Assembly (NCBI RefSeq): GCF_029051685.1
Contig: NZ_JAACFT010000010.1
Span: forward strand, 62,001 to 126,000
Direction: 5' to 3'
Source of the DNA: Bradyrhizobium sp. CSA207
GTDB taxonomy: Bacteria > Pseudomonadota > Alphaproteobacteria > Rhizobiales > Xanthobacteraceae
Length of the DNA stretch: 64,000 nt
Positions 10,036-19,372 of this stretch are shown piece after piece; the first letter of the stretch is position 1; each line of letters begins with the position of its first letter. The position numbers were made by a program, and so were the translations under genes. Below the pieces are notes generated by a model, which worked only from the letters and a program-made list of their open reading frames with translations, ran no database searches and was not told where the DNA came from.

Positions 10036-10073
10036 AGCCGCCGGTCCCGCCTCCCCAAGGCCGGGCCGGCGCT
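10036..10073 (+). promoter_or_regulatory. Possible intercistronic hairpin after the binding-protein gene
   Basis: AGCCGCCGGTCC (10036-10047) can pair imperfectly with GGGCCGGCGCT (10063-10073), about 10 bases beyond the binding-protein stop and 30 bases before the permease start. There is no T-run, so it is unlikely to be a strong terminator. Such stems often stabilise binding-protein mRNA so that it is made in excess over the membrane subunits. This is a reading of base pairing only. Confidence 0.35.
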
Positions 10074-10102
10074 CGAGTCGACATTGCCCGGATAATGGTT
10101 TG

Positions 10103-10876
10103 ATGCGTCCCCTGGATCCCGTGACATCGAGGCAACGCGCGGCTTACGGCCTCGCGTTCTTCGTGCTGTTCGTCGCCCTCTGGTCATGGGCGACCTTCGG
10201 CGGCCATGTGTCGAAAACTTTCCTCGCCAACCCGCTGACGATGGTGCAGGAAGGCGTTGAGCTGCTCACCAAGCACGGCTTCCTGTTCGACATCGGCATG
10301 ACGATCTGGCGCGTCCTTGGTGGCTTCGTGCTGGCCGCGATCATCGCGGTGCCGCTCGGCGTGCTGATGGGCGCCTACAAGCCGGTCGAAGCCTTTCTCG
10401 AACCCTTTGTCTCGTTCGCGCGATATCTGCCCGCCTCAGCCTTCATCCCGCTCTTGATCCTGTGGGCCGGCATTGGCGAACTGCAGAAGCTGCTCGTCAT
10501 CTTCATTGGCTCGGTGTTCCAAATCATCCTGATGATCGCCGTGACCGTCGGCAGCACACGGCGTGATCTGGTGGAAGCGGCCTATACGCTCGGCGCCCGC
10601 GACCGCGGCATCATCCGCCGCGTGTTGCTGCCCTCCTCCGCGCCCGAAATCGCGGAAATCCTGCGGCTGGTGCTGGGCTGGGCATGGACCTATGTCATCG
10701 TCGCCGAGCTGATCGGCTCGTCCTCAGGCATCGGCCACATGATCACGGACAGCCAGGCGCTGCTAAACACCGGCCAGATCATCTTCGGTATCATCGTGAT
10801 CGGATTGATCGGCCTCGTCTCCGATTTCCTGTTCAAGGCATTCAACGCCTGGCTGTTTCCCTGGAAGCTCGCATGA
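10103..10876 (+). CDS. NitT/TauT-family ABC importer, permease (hut-linked)
   Basis: Inner-membrane subunit of the importer whose binding protein is encoded just upstream. The 257-residue protein has about six membrane segments (first near residues 12-32, last near 225-245) and the BPD_transp_1 coupling loop EAAYTLGARDRGIIRRVLLP near residue 160, which contacts the ATPase. Start taken at the ATG at 10103; a TTG directly precedes it. Its stop overlaps the ATPase start (ATGA), so the two are translationally coupled. Substrate unknown, as for the binding protein. Confidence 0.9.
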   Translation: MRPLDPVTSRQRAAYGLAFFVLFVALWSWATFGGHVSKTFLANPLTMVQEGVELLTKHGFLFDIGMTIWRVLGGFVLAAIIAVPLGVLMGAYKPVEAFLEPFVSFARYLPASAFIPLLILWAGIGELQKLLVIFIGSVFQIILMIAVTVGSTRRDLVEAAYTLGARDRGIIRRVLLPSSAPEIAEILRLVLGWAWTYVIVAELIGSSSGIGHMITDSQALLNTGQIIFGIIVIGLIGLVSDFLFKAFNAWLFPWKLA

Positions 10877-11658
10877 CGACGCTGAAGATAGAGCAGGTCT
10901 CGCGGACCTTCCCGGCTCGGCACGGCAACGCGCCGACCAGGGCACTGGAGCCGACCAACCTCACCATCGGCAACAACGACTTCGTCACCATTCTCGGCCC
11001 CTCCGGCTGCGGCAAGTCCACGCTTCTTCGCATCGTCGCGGGTCTCGACCGTCCGACCGGCGGACGCGTCACGCTCGACGGCCGCGAGGTGACCGGCCCG
11101 GGTGCCGATCGCGGCATGGTGTTCCAGTCCTACACGCTGTTTCCCTGGCTGACTGTGCGCGAGAACATCGCCTTCGGCCTGCGCGAGCGCGGCGTGCCGC
11201 AGCACGAGCGGCACAAGATCGCCGACGCCTTCATCCGCCAGGTCGGATTGTCCGGCTTCGAAAATCACTGGCCCAAGCAGCTCTCCGGCGGCATGCAGCA
11301 GCGCACGGCGATTGCGCGTGCACTCGCCAATGATCCAAAGATCCTGTTGCTCGACGAGCCCTTCGGGGCGCTGGATAACCAGACCCGCGCGCTGATGCAG
11401 GAGATGTTGCTCGGGATCTGGGAGCGCGATCAGAAGACCGTGCTGTTCGTGACCCACGACATCGAGGAAGCGATCTTCCTCGGCAGCCGTGTCGTGGTGA
11501 TGAGCGCGCGTCCCGGCCGCGTCAAGGCCGAGATCGCGATCGACCTGCCGCATCCGCGCTCCTACAAGGTCAAGACCACGCCCGAATTCGTCCAGCTCAA
11601 GGAACGGCTGGTCGAGGAGATCCGCACCGAGGCATTGAAGGTTGCCGAACATGCCTGA
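10873..11658 (+). CDS. NitT/TauT-family ABC importer, ATP-binding protein (hut-linked)
   Basis: Cytoplasmic ATPase that powers the upstream importer. The 261-residue protein has Walker A GPSGCGKST (about residues 42-50), Q-loop FQSYTLFPW, signature LSGGMQQR and Walker B LLLDEPFGALD, followed by the switch histidine in FVTHDIEEA; all ATPase residues are intact. The frame is open upstream, but the ATG at 10873 overlapping the permease stop is the natural start and gives the standard family length. The following hydrolase gene overlaps its 3' end by eight bases, so importer and hydrolase form one operon. Confidence 0.92.
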   Translation: MTTLKIEQVSRTFPARHGNAPTRALEPTNLTIGNNDFVTILGPSGCGKSTLLRIVAGLDRPTGGRVTLDGREVTGPGADRGMVFQSYTLFPWLTVRENIAFGLRERGVPQHERHKIADAFIRQVGLSGFENHWPKQLSGGMQQRTAIARALANDPKILLLDEPFGALDNQTRALMQEMLLGIWERDQKTVLFVTHDIEEAIFLGSRVVVMSARPGRVKAEIAIDLPHPRSYKVKTTPEFVQLKERLVEEIRTEALKVAEHA

Positions 11659-12883
11659 CACACAGCCGCGTGCCGATGGCGCACGCGTTCTCGCGGATCT
11701 CAATGCGCTGCGCGCGATCGGCGCCTACAAAACCGGCGTGCACAAGCCGACCTTCTCCGAGCCGCACAGGCAGTCGCTGGAGTGGCTGGTGCGAAAGCTG
11801 CCCGAAGCTGGCCTCACCGCTGCGATCGACGGCATCGGCAACGTCTTCGGCACCAGCACGAAGTCCGGCCCCAAGCTACTGGCCGGATCGCATCTGGAAA
11901 GCCAGAACTATGCCGGCTGGCTCGATGGTCCCCTCGGCGTCATCTATGCGCTGGAGGCCGCACGTGTGCTCAATGCCGATCCTTCGCTCAAAGGCGCGGT
12001 CGAGGTCGCGGCGTGGTGCGATGAGGAAGGACATTTCGGACACTTCCTCGGCTCGCGCTCCTATGTCGGGCAGCTGACCGAGGCTGACATCGATGCCGCG
12101 CGCGACCGCACCGGCGGCCGGACCATGCGCGATGCGCTTGCCGACATGGGGCTCGCCGGGCGGGCCCGCGTCACCGCCGAGCCGGGACGGCACGTCGGAT
12201 ATCTGGAGGCGCATATCGAGCAGGGCGATACGCTCGAAAGCGGCCATCTCGCGATCGGGGTCGTGACCTCCATTGTCGGCATTTGGCAGTACCAGATCAA
12301 CTTTCTCGGTGAGCAGAATCACGCCGGCACCACCCGCATGGCCGCGCGGAAGGATGCGGGGCTGGCGCTGGCGAAATTCTGTGCGGCGATCGATGAGCGT
12401 TTCCCCACCGCTTGCGGACCGCGCACGGTCTGGACCACCGGCCGCATCGCGCTCGATCCGGGTGCGCCGAGCATCATTCCAGGTGCCGCCGAAATGCTGT
12501 TCCAGATCCGCGACGACGATCCGGCCGTGATCGCACGGCTGGAGAATCTGCTGCGGACGATGGCGAGCGAGGTCAATGCGCAGGCTCGCTGTTCCGTGAC
12601 CGTGGAACGGATTCGCACCGGCGCTCCTGCCATGATGAACTCCGGCTTTCAGGATGCCATCGAGGCTGCGAGCAAGGACCTCGCCGGAGGGCGATCGCTC
12701 CGCATGCCAAGCGGCGCCGGTCACGATGCGCAGATGCTCGCCACGATCATGCCCGCGGGCATGCTGTTCGTGCCGTCGATCGGTGGCATCAGCCATCACT
12801 GGACCGAGAACACCGCCGACGCTGATATCGTCACGGGCGCGCAGGTGTTCGTCGACGCCTGCCGGCGCATTCTCGGCGGCTAG
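11651..12883 (+). CDS. M20-family Zn-dependent N-carbamoyl/N-acyl amino-acid hydrolase
   Basis: Predicted cytosolic metallo-amidase of the hydantoinase/carbamoylase (HyuC, AllC) branch of peptidase family M20. Metal-site landmarks are SHLESQNYAGWLDG (His 81, Asp 92), WCDEEGHFGH (Glu 125-126), HIEQGDTLE, and the C-terminal GGISHHWTEN; SGAGHDAQM near residue 355 is also typical. The usual SHLD has become SHLE. The 410-residue length is normal. It overlaps the ATPase gene by eight bases (start ATG 11651), tying its substrate to the importer. Enzymes of this branch cleave N-carbamoyl amino acids, ureidoglycine-type compounds or allantoate, and some accept N-formyl amino acids. Because the hut operon here makes N-formylglutamate and no HutG is visible, a deformylase role is a testable idea rather than an assignment. 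Confidence 0.85.
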   Translation: MPDTQPRADGARVLADLNALRAIGAYKTGVHKPTFSEPHRQSLEWLVRKLPEAGLTAAIDGIGNVFGTSTKSGPKLLAGSHLESQNYAGWLDGPLGVIYALEAARVLNADPSLKGAVEVAAWCDEEGHFGHFLGSRSYVGQLTEADIDAARDRTGGRTMRDALADMGLAGRARVTAEPGRHVGYLEAHIEQGDTLESGHLAIGVVTSIVGIWQYQINFLGEQNHAGTTRMAARKDAGLALAKFCAAIDERFPTACGPRTVWTTGRIALDPGAPSIIPGAAEMLFQIRDDDPAVIARLENLLRTMASEVNAQARCSVTVERIRTGAPAMMNSGFQDAIEAASKDLAGGRSLRMPSGAGHDAQMLATIMPAGMLFVPSIGGISHHWTENTADADIVTGAQVFVDACRRILGG

Positions 12884-12935
12884 GCAGAATGCGGCTCGCC
12901 TTGTGCCCAGCCTTCGCTCCAAGCGGTGCCAAATC

Positions 12936-13661
12936 ATGACCGCGAGTGAATCTTATATCGAATCTACAACCGGCTATTGGCAGGATCTGACGCCAGAGAT
13001 CCCCGCGCGCTTCTCGGCGACGCCACCTTACCGCTTCGGCTATCCCGCTCCTCTGCCTTGCGGCCGCTTCCTCGTCTTACCGCTGCGCCAGTTGCCCGAT
13101 GGTGATCTCGCCGTCGCTTCGCTCATCGCCAACCAAGCCTCGAATCTCGTTGTCGCGGCGCTGGCAGACCATATGGCGACACAGGCGCGCGTCTTCGACG
13201 CCGAGATCATTGTCGGACTACCGACGCTGGGTCTTGCGTTTGCATCTCTTGTGGCCGAACGGCTCGGACAGGCTCGCTATGTCCCGCTCGGATATTCCCG
13301 CAAATTCTGGTATGATGACGCACTGTCCGAGCCGGTGACTTCGATCACCAGCCCTGAGGCCGGGAAAAAGTTACGGCTGGATCCGAACCTGCTGCCCCTG
13401 ATCGAAGGCCGCCGGGTGGTGTTGGTCGATGACGCAATCTCGACCGGCGCGACCGCAGTCGCCGCCGTGCGCCTGCTGCAGCAGATCGGCGCCGAGATTG
13501 CCGGCATGGTGGTCGCGATGAAGCAAACCAATCGTTGGGAGGTGACGACCGCGGCCCTTTCCGCACCGTTTCCGGTTCGTGCGGTATACGGGTGTCCGCT
13601 CTTCCAGCGCAGCGAGGCCGGCTGGATGCCGCTGATGGAGACACAGCCCGCTATTCCCTGA
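12936..13661 (+). CDS. Phosphoribosyltransferase-domain protein
   Basis: Type I phosphoribosyltransferase fold: VVLVDDAISTGATAVAAV near residue 165 is the PRPP-binding loop, preceded by EIIVGLPTLGLAFASLVAE. The 241-residue product is longer than adenine PRTases because of an N-terminal extension (about 70 residues, with PYRFGYPAPLPCGRFLVLPLR). It could salvage a purine base or act as a regulator; the substrate is not evident. The start is the ATG at 12936; the frame is open further upstream inside the hydrolase gene, but residues there look like shadow. It lies 52 bases after the M20 hydrolase on the same strand and may be co-transcribed, though a functional link to histidine use is not obvious. 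Confidence 0.82.
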   Translation: MTASESYIESTTGYWQDLTPEIPARFSATPPYRFGYPAPLPCGRFLVLPLRQLPDGDLAVASLIANQASNLVVAALADHMATQARVFDAEIIVGLPTLGLAFASLVAERLGQARYVPLGYSRKFWYDDALSEPVTSITSPEAGKKLRLDPNLLPLIEGRRVVLVDDAISTGATAVAAVRLLQQIGAEIAGMVVAMKQTNRWEVTTAALSAPFPVRAVYGCPLFQRSEAGWMPLMETQPAIP

Positions 13662-13776
13662 TTGATCGGACATCTGCTCTTCGTCGCCTGAAGCCAGTTC
13701 GAGCACGTCTCGGACATAAAGGCGCAGCAATCTTCTGGCTTCTCGGCCGCGCCGCTACCCCTCCGTGGAGTTCCTC

Positions 13777-14952
13777 ATGTCTTCTGCTGACCGGCCGGCG
13801 ACGCGCCTTGCGACCCGACTTGCCTTCCTGGTCGCGGGCTTCGGCATCGCGTGCTGGGCGCCGCTGGTGCCGTTCGCGAAGGCGCGGCTCGCCGTTGACG
13901 ACGGCATCCTTGGCTTGCTCCTGCTCAGCCTCGGCATCGGCTCGGTCGTCGCGATGCTCTTGACCGGCGTCATGAGCGCACGCTACGGTAGCAGGCCGAT
14001 CATCATCGCCGGCGGGCTCGCTCTGGCGCTGGTCCTGCCGCTATTGGCTATCGCAAGCTCGCCCGTAACGCTGGCGTTGGTGCTGTTGGCATTCGGTGCC
14101 GCGCTTGGCTCCATCGACGTCGCCATGAACATCCACGCCGTGGAGGTCGAGCGCGCCGCGGGGCGCCCGCTGATGTCCGGCTTCCATGCGCTGTTCAGCA
14201 TCGGCGGCTTCGCCGGATCCGCCCTGATGACATTATTGCTCTCGCTGCAACTCGGCGCGCTCGCCTGCACGCTGATCTGCTCCGTCCTGATGCTGATCGC
14301 CACGCTGATCGCGTGGCCACGCCTGCTTCGCTCGACCAAGGCGCAGCAGGGACCGCTGTTCGTGCTGCCGCACGGATCGGTGCTGCTGCTCGCGCTGCTC
14401 GGCGCGATCACTTTTCTCGTCGAAGGCGCGATGCTCGATTGGGGCGCACTGCTCGTCATCGGCGCAGGGCTCCTCTCCGAGGTGCAAGGCGGGGCCGGTT
14501 ACATCGTGTTCTCGATCGCAATGACCGCCGGGCGGCTCTGCGGTGACGCCGTCGTGGCCCGTGTCGGAGATCACGCGACATTATTCTGGGGCAGCCTGCT
14601 TGCGATCGTGGGCTTCGCGGTCCTGCTCACGGCCTCCGTCGCCGCGGTCGCCATGGCCGGCTTTCTTCTCATCGGCCTAGGTGCATCGAACCTCGTCCCC
14701 GTGCTGTTCCGCCGGGCAGCCACACAGACGGTGATGCCCACAGGTCTAGCCGTCGCGGCCATCACGACCGCCGGCTATGCAGGCATCCTCATCGGCCCCG
14801 CCGGCGTCGGTTTCGTCGCTCGTGCCGGCGGGCTGCCGGCAGCGTTCTGGCTCCCGGCGGCACTGATGGGTTTCGTCACGCTTTCAGCGCGCATCGTCGC
14901 AGCAGACCCGCGCCAAGCGGCCCAGCCCTTCTCGCCGCCACGAGGCGACTGA
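13777..14952 (+). CDS. MFS transporter (YbjJ/FucP-like)
   Basis: Major-facilitator carrier in the inner membrane. The 391-residue protein has about 11-12 hydrophobic segments and the loop 2-3 motif-A remnant GVMSARYGSRPII, with the halves separated by a charged loop (PRLLRSTKAQQG) near residue 190. It resembles the YbjJ-type subgroup (GSIDVAMNIHAVEVE is characteristic). Start chosen at the ATG at 13777 with GGAG seven bases upstream; a GTG at 13765 is in frame. Substrate and direction of transport are not predictable. It stands alone, 115 bases after the phosphoribosyltransferase. Confidence 0.85.
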   Translation: MSSADRPATRLATRLAFLVAGFGIACWAPLVPFAKARLAVDDGILGLLLLSLGIGSVVAMLLTGVMSARYGSRPIIIAGGLALALVLPLLAIASSPVTLALVLLAFGAALGSIDVAMNIHAVEVERAAGRPLMSGFHALFSIGGFAGSALMTLLLSLQLGALACTLICSVLMLIATLIAWPRLLRSTKAQQGPLFVLPHGSVLLLALLGAITFLVEGAMLDWGALLVIGAGLLSEVQGGAGYIVFSIAMTAGRLCGDAVVARVGDHATLFWGSLLAIVGFAVLLTASVAAVAMAGFLLIGLGASNLVPVLFRRAATQTVMPTGLAVAAITTAGYAGILIGPAGVGFVARAGGLPAAFWLPAALMGFVTLSARIVAADPRQAAQPFSPPRGD

Positions 14953-15122
14953 CCTAAGCTCCTCGTTTCAAAGCGATATTTCGTGCGCGGCGGGAATCGA
15001 GCATCGGGCGGACAGGCCGAATACGCGGGGGCGCCCACTGCTTTCGGCCAGTTTACTCAACGCTTCGATCTGCTAGACCGGATGCAAATAATTTTCGACT
15101 CCCGTCGAGGGGGCAACGGCGC

Positions 15123-17964
15123 GTGCCAGACCGTAACGACGAAGATTTGGCCATTTCATTTGGGCCATTCCGGCTGTTTCCAAGGTCCCGGCTCCTGGAG
15201 AAGGATGGCGCGCCGCTGCATCTCGGCGGCCGCGCGCTGGACATCCTGATCTTCCTCGCCGAGCGCCCCGGTGAAGTCGTCGACAAGCGAGTGCTGGTCA
15301 AGCGCATCTGGGCCAACGTCAATGTCGACGAGGGCAGTCTGCGCTTCCACATCGCAGCGCTGCGTAAGGTGTTGGGCGATACCAGCAAAGCTGCCCGTTA
15401 CGTGGTCAATGTGCCTGGTCGCGGCTATTGCTTCGTCGCCTCCCTCGCTCAAGCTCCTCCGTCGGTCGTCCAGCCCGCCGCCGAAACCGCCGCTCCGCGG
15501 TCCCTCCCAGCGCCGCTCGCAAAGATGGTCGGACGCGAGGAGGTCATCGAGAAGATATCGAACGGGCTTTCGCTCCATCGCTTCATGACCGTGGTCGGCC
15601 CGGGTGGCATCGGCAAGACTGCGGTCGCAGTGGCCGTCGGGCATCGCCACTCAGTGGACTTCGGCGGGCGCGTCTTCTTTGTCGATTTCGGTCCGCTGAG
15701 GGATGCCAGTCTCGTTGCAACCACCATTGCGTCCGCACTGGGATTGACCATCAGCGCGGAGGACCCGATGCCGGGTCTGTTGGCATTCCTGAAGGCAAGC
15801 CCGGTCCTGCTGATCTTCGATGGTTGCGAACATGTGCTGGATACACTGGCACCGCTGGTCGAGCGGATCGTTCGCGACGCGCCGCGACTTCACGTTCTCG
15901 CAACCAGCCGCGAGTCGTTCCGGAGCGAAGGGGAACGGATCTTCCGGCTGTTCCCACTGGATTGTCCGCCCGAGCGCGACGGACTGAACGTCGCCCAGGT
16001 CCTCGCCTACCCTGCGGCCCAGCTCTTCGTCGAGCGCATCGCGCAGAGCTCGGGTCCATTTCAGCTCAGCGAAGAAGAGGCACCCCTCGTTGCCAATATC
16101 TGCCGGCGCCTCGATGGCATTGCGCTTGCGATCGAGCTTGCGGCGGGCCGCGTCAACGCATACGGCATCGCAGGCACGGCGTCCCTGCTCGACAGCCGCT
16201 TTTCACTGCAATGGCGGGGGCGACGCACCGCTGTTCCGCGACACCAGACGCTCGCCGCAGCCCTCGACTGGAGCTACGACCTGCTGTCCGCGGCCGAGAG
16301 CGCCACCCTGCGACGACTGTCGGTCTTTGTCGGGCCGTTTGCTCCGGAAGCGGCTGCTGCGGTCGCGTCGGGCGATGGCCTCAGCAGATCGGAAACTCTC
16401 GAAGCGATCGACAGCCTGGTCACCAAATCGCTGATCTCGCCGTCCGGCTCACGGACGCTGCGCTATCGTCTGCTTGACACCACGCGCACCTATGCGCTCG
16501 GCAAGCTGAACGAACTCGGCGAAACAAGGCAATTCGCGCGGCGCCATGCAGAGCATTTTCGCGACTTCTTCGAGCGCGCGGAATCCGACACATCAACTCC
16601 GCTGCCGGAATGGCTGGGCATCTATGGCTCGGAGCTGGACAACGCACGCGCGGCGCTGGATTGGGCTTTCGCGCCTGATGGCGACTCTGCGCTGGGTATC
16701 GCACTGACGGCGGCAACGGTCGCGTTGTGGGTGCGCCTTTCATTGTTCGCCGAATGCCGCGAGCGCGTCAGAACGGCGCTCGCTGCGCTCGGAGACACCG
16801 GCGGCGATGACCGTATACGCATGCAGCTCCTCTCCGCACTCGGCTGGTCGCTGATGTACGGCGAGGGGCGCGCGCGAGGCGCGCCCGATCCTCGAGACGA
16901 CCCTCGAATTGGCCGACCGGCTCGACGACAAGGATTTCCGGCTTCGCGCGCTCTGGGGATTGTGCATCGACCAGTTCAACAACGGACAATTCGGCAAGGC
17001 GCGCGCACTGGCCGATCGCTTTGCAAACGCCGCGGCGAACTCGTCCGACAAGACCGATCTAATGCTGGCGGATCGGCTGATGGCAGTTGCTCTGCATTAT
17101 CTCGGAGACCAGACGGACGCGCGGCTGCGTATCGACCGGGTGAACGCATCGCTGCATGTGCTCGTGGAAAAGCCCAAGATCTTCCCGCTCGATCTCAGGA
17201 TATCGACGCAATATTTCCGGGCCCGTATTCTGTGGCTTCAAGGCCTGGCCGATCAGGCCCAGGCGCTCGCCGCCAGAAACATCGAGGAGGGCCGCGCCAA
17301 CGGCCACGCGCTGACCTTCTGCAGCGTGCTGGGACAAGCCGCCTGCCCGATCGCGTTCCTGGCCGGCGATTTCGATGCCGCGGAACGCCATGGCACCGAG
17401 CTGCTCAAGCATACCGAGCGCCATGCAATCCGGCTGTGGGGCTTGTGGGCGCGAGCCTTCAACGCGGCGGTCATTGCGAAGCGGGGCGACCTCGCCACGG
17501 GCCTGCCGCTATTGCGCGAAGAGCTCAATCGCGCCGGCGATGCACGCTTCCTGCCACGCTTTCTTCCGCTCCTTGGCGAGCTTGCGGCCTGTTTCGGAGA
17601 GGCCGATCAGGCCGAACGCGGCCTTGATATGATCGAGGACGTCCTGGCGCGTTGCAACGACCGTCAGGAGCGCTGGTATCTGCCCGAGCTGATCCGCATC
17701 AAGGGCGAGTTGGTGCGCAAGCAGGCGAAGAACCTGCCGGCCGCCGAAAAATGTTTTGGCGAGGCCATGGAGATCGCCACGCAGCAGGGTGCACGGTTCT
17801 GGGAGCTCAGATGCGCGATCAGCATCGCGCGGTTCAGAATTGGACAGGGACGGAATGCAGACGCCAGGTCAGTTCTGGAAAACGTCTGCGGGTCATTTGC
17901 AGAGGCCTCGGACATTGCCGACATGCGTGTCGCGCGCGACCTGATCGCGCAATTGCTGATCTGA
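15123..17964 (+). pseudogene. Winged-helix / ATPase / TPR regulator, frameshifted at a CG tract
   Basis: Large transcriptional regulator of the Trans_reg_C plus predicted-ATPase plus TPR type. From GTG 15123 the first frame encodes an OmpR-like winged helix (about residues 10-105, FGPFRLFPRSRLLEKDG to GRGYCFVASL), then an NTPase domain with P-loop VVGPGGIGKTAVAVAVG (about 155-175), LLIFDGCEHVLD (Walker B) and LATSRESF, then the start of the helical repeats. Near codon 583 sense is lost. The rest (ADRLDDKDFRLRALWGL to the stop at 17964) is in the next frame and reads as normal TPR-like sequence with no further defects. The break maps to the run GCGCGCGCG at 16868-16876: one extra CG unit would restore GEGRAREARPILETTLEL. 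It is either a real two-base loss, slippage-prone DNA or a sequencing error. Roughly 950 residues when intact. Target genes unknown. Confidence 0.85.
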
Positions 17965-18023
17965 CGGCGCGGAGCAGGAATGGCCTTCGGCGCCAGATGC
18001 GACCACGGCGAATGCGGCGCGCC

Positions 18024-18539
18024 CTAACCTGCCGCAGCCACCCCGCGCCGCGGCAGCTTCCAGTTTGGCCGGATGAAGTGGCAGGTGTAGCCATCGGGAT
18101 AGCGCTCGAGATAATCCTGATGCTCGGGCTCGGCCTCCCAGAATTCGCCGGCGGGCGCGGCCTCGGTCACCACTTTGCCGGGCCACAAATGCGAAGCCTC
18201 GATATCGGCGATAACGTCTTCGGCGACCCTCTTCTGCTCGTCCGTGGTGTAGAAGATCGCCGAGCGATAGCTCGTTCCCGAGTCGTTGCCCTGGCGATTG
18301 AGTGTGGTGGGATCGTGGATCTGGAAGAAGAACTCCAGCATCGTCCGGTAGTCCGTCTTCGCAGGATCGAAGATGATCTCGATCGCTTCTGCGTGGCCTT
18401 CGTGATTGCGATAAGTGGCGTTCTTCACCTTGCCGCCGGTATAGCCGACGCGGGTCGAGATTACGCCAGGCTGCTTGCGGATGAGGTCCTGCATGCCCCA
18501 GAAGCAGCCTCCTGCCAAAACTGCGCGCTCTGTCGTCAT
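18024..18539 (-). CDS. msrA: Peptide-methionine (S)-S-oxide reductase MsrA
   Basis: Repairs methionine-S-sulfoxide in proteins, using thioredoxin as reductant. The 171-residue protein begins [18 protein letters not shown], with the catalytic cysteine in GCFWG (about residue 12), followed by the family motifs [16 protein letters not shown] and [12 protein letters not shown]. The E. coli-type long N-terminus is absent; this is the short bacterial form. No C-terminal resolving cysteine pair is evident beyond [13 protein letters not shown], so its recycling mechanism may differ. Start ATG at 18539. It is convergent with the broken regulator and lies near another redox-stress gene (OsmC type). Confidence 0.95.
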   Translation of the reverse strand: MTTERAVLAGGCFWGMQDLIRKQPGVISTRVGYTGGKVKNATYRNHEGHAEAIEIIFDPAKTDYRTMLEFFFQIHDPTTLNRQGNDSGTSYRSAIFYTTDEQKRVAEDVIADIEASHLWPGKVVTEAAPAGEFWEAEPEHQDYLERYPDGYTCHFIRPNWKLPRRGVAAAG

Positions 18540-18730
18540 GTGTCAGTTCCCAATCGATCGACCTGTCCGTTCAGCACCGGTCGCAGCACAAGGTCTGCTC
18601 TGCTCTGCGCCGCGCGGCGTGAGCCGGCCAAGTTTGGATGTCCATCCGGTTGCTCTCGAAGTGACGATGACGCCTCGAAGATTCAGCTTCCTCGACCAGG
18701 ACCGGATGGGCACGATGTTGCAAGCTCGCA

Positions 18731-19153
18731 TTACATAAGCTTGGCGTCGAGCGTGATCTCGGCGTTGAGCGCTTTCGACACCGGACAGTTCTTCTCGGCC
18801 TCACCGGCAATGCGGGCGAAACCGGCATCGTCGAGGTTCGGCACCTTGGCGCGCAAGGTCAGCGCAGATTTGCTGATCTTGAACCCCTTGCCTTCGGGTT
18901 CGAGGCTGACCGCCGCTTCCGTGGAGAGCTCGGTCGGTGTGAAGCCGGCCAGCTGAAGGCCGAAGGCCAACGCCATGGTGAAGCAGCCGGCGTGCGCCGC
19001 CGCGATCAATTCTTCGGGATTCGTCCCCTTCTCGTTCTCGAACCGGGTCTTGAATGAATAGGGCGTCTCGGCGAGCACGCCGGATTCGCTTGACAATTGG
19101 CCGCTGCCATCGCGGCCGGTGCCCTTCCATACTGCCTTCGCCTTGCGGATCAT
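18731..19153 (-). CDS. OsmC/Ohr-family peroxiredoxin-like protein
   Basis: Thiol-dependent hydroperoxide-resistance protein of the OsmC family. The 140-residue product has the two conserved cysteines in AAAHAGCFTMAL (about residue 52) and EKNCPVSKAL (about 120), and the typical N-terminus IRKAKAVWKGTGRDGSG with NPEELIAAAHAGC. The open frame extends to 19360, but the ATG at 19153 has a strong AAAGGAGAA ribosome site and matches family length. The 11-bp stretch carrying AAAGGA is tandemly duplicated just upstream (see the repeat entry). OsmC and Ohr subgroups are hard to separate by eye; the SDR-like spacing and NPEELIAAAHAGCF favour OsmC. Confidence 0.93.
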   Translation of the reverse strand: MIRKAKAVWKGTGRDGSGQLSSESGVLAETPYSFKTRFENEKGTNPEELIAAAHAGCFTMALAFGLQLAGFTPTELSTEAAVSLEPEGKGFKISKSALTLRAKVPNLDDAGFARIAGEAEKNCPVSKALNAEITLDAKLM

Positions 19154-19161
19154 CTCACTTC

Positions 19162-19183
19162 TCCTTTGTTGTTCCTTTGTTGT
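19162..19183 (-). repeat. Tandem 11-bp duplication carrying the OsmC-gene ribosome site
   Basis: TCCTTTGTTGT occurs twice in direct succession (19162-19172 and 19173-19183). On the coding strand this is ACAACAAAGGA repeated, so the AAAGGA of the Shine-Dalgarno sequence is present twice, 9 and 20 bases ahead of the start codon. Only the proximal copy is at normal spacing. Confidence 0.8.
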
Positions 19184-19372
19184 TTTCGGCACCGGCGCAG
19201 TATCAGGAAGGCATCTCGCCCCGTGATCCGGTCGCCGCCAACGCCCTCCCGACCGCTCTGAATTGAGAGCATCTTCAACGAGATACCGCCAGATCAGGCG
19301 CTTGCAACTCCTAACAACTTCTAACACGCCAAGCCGCACCCACCCCGCCATGGTGGCCACACTTCACGGTGA

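Noticed and set aside
8958..10187. Long reverse open frame of 409 codons under the binding-protein gene
   Set aside because: It is a GC-rich shadow; the forward gene has a signal peptide, ribosome site and family motifs.
15123..17964. Two separate genes, a regulator and a TPR protein
   Set aside because: The downstream half has no ribosome site or start of its own and continues the helical repeats in the next frame, so a frameshift in one gene explains it better.
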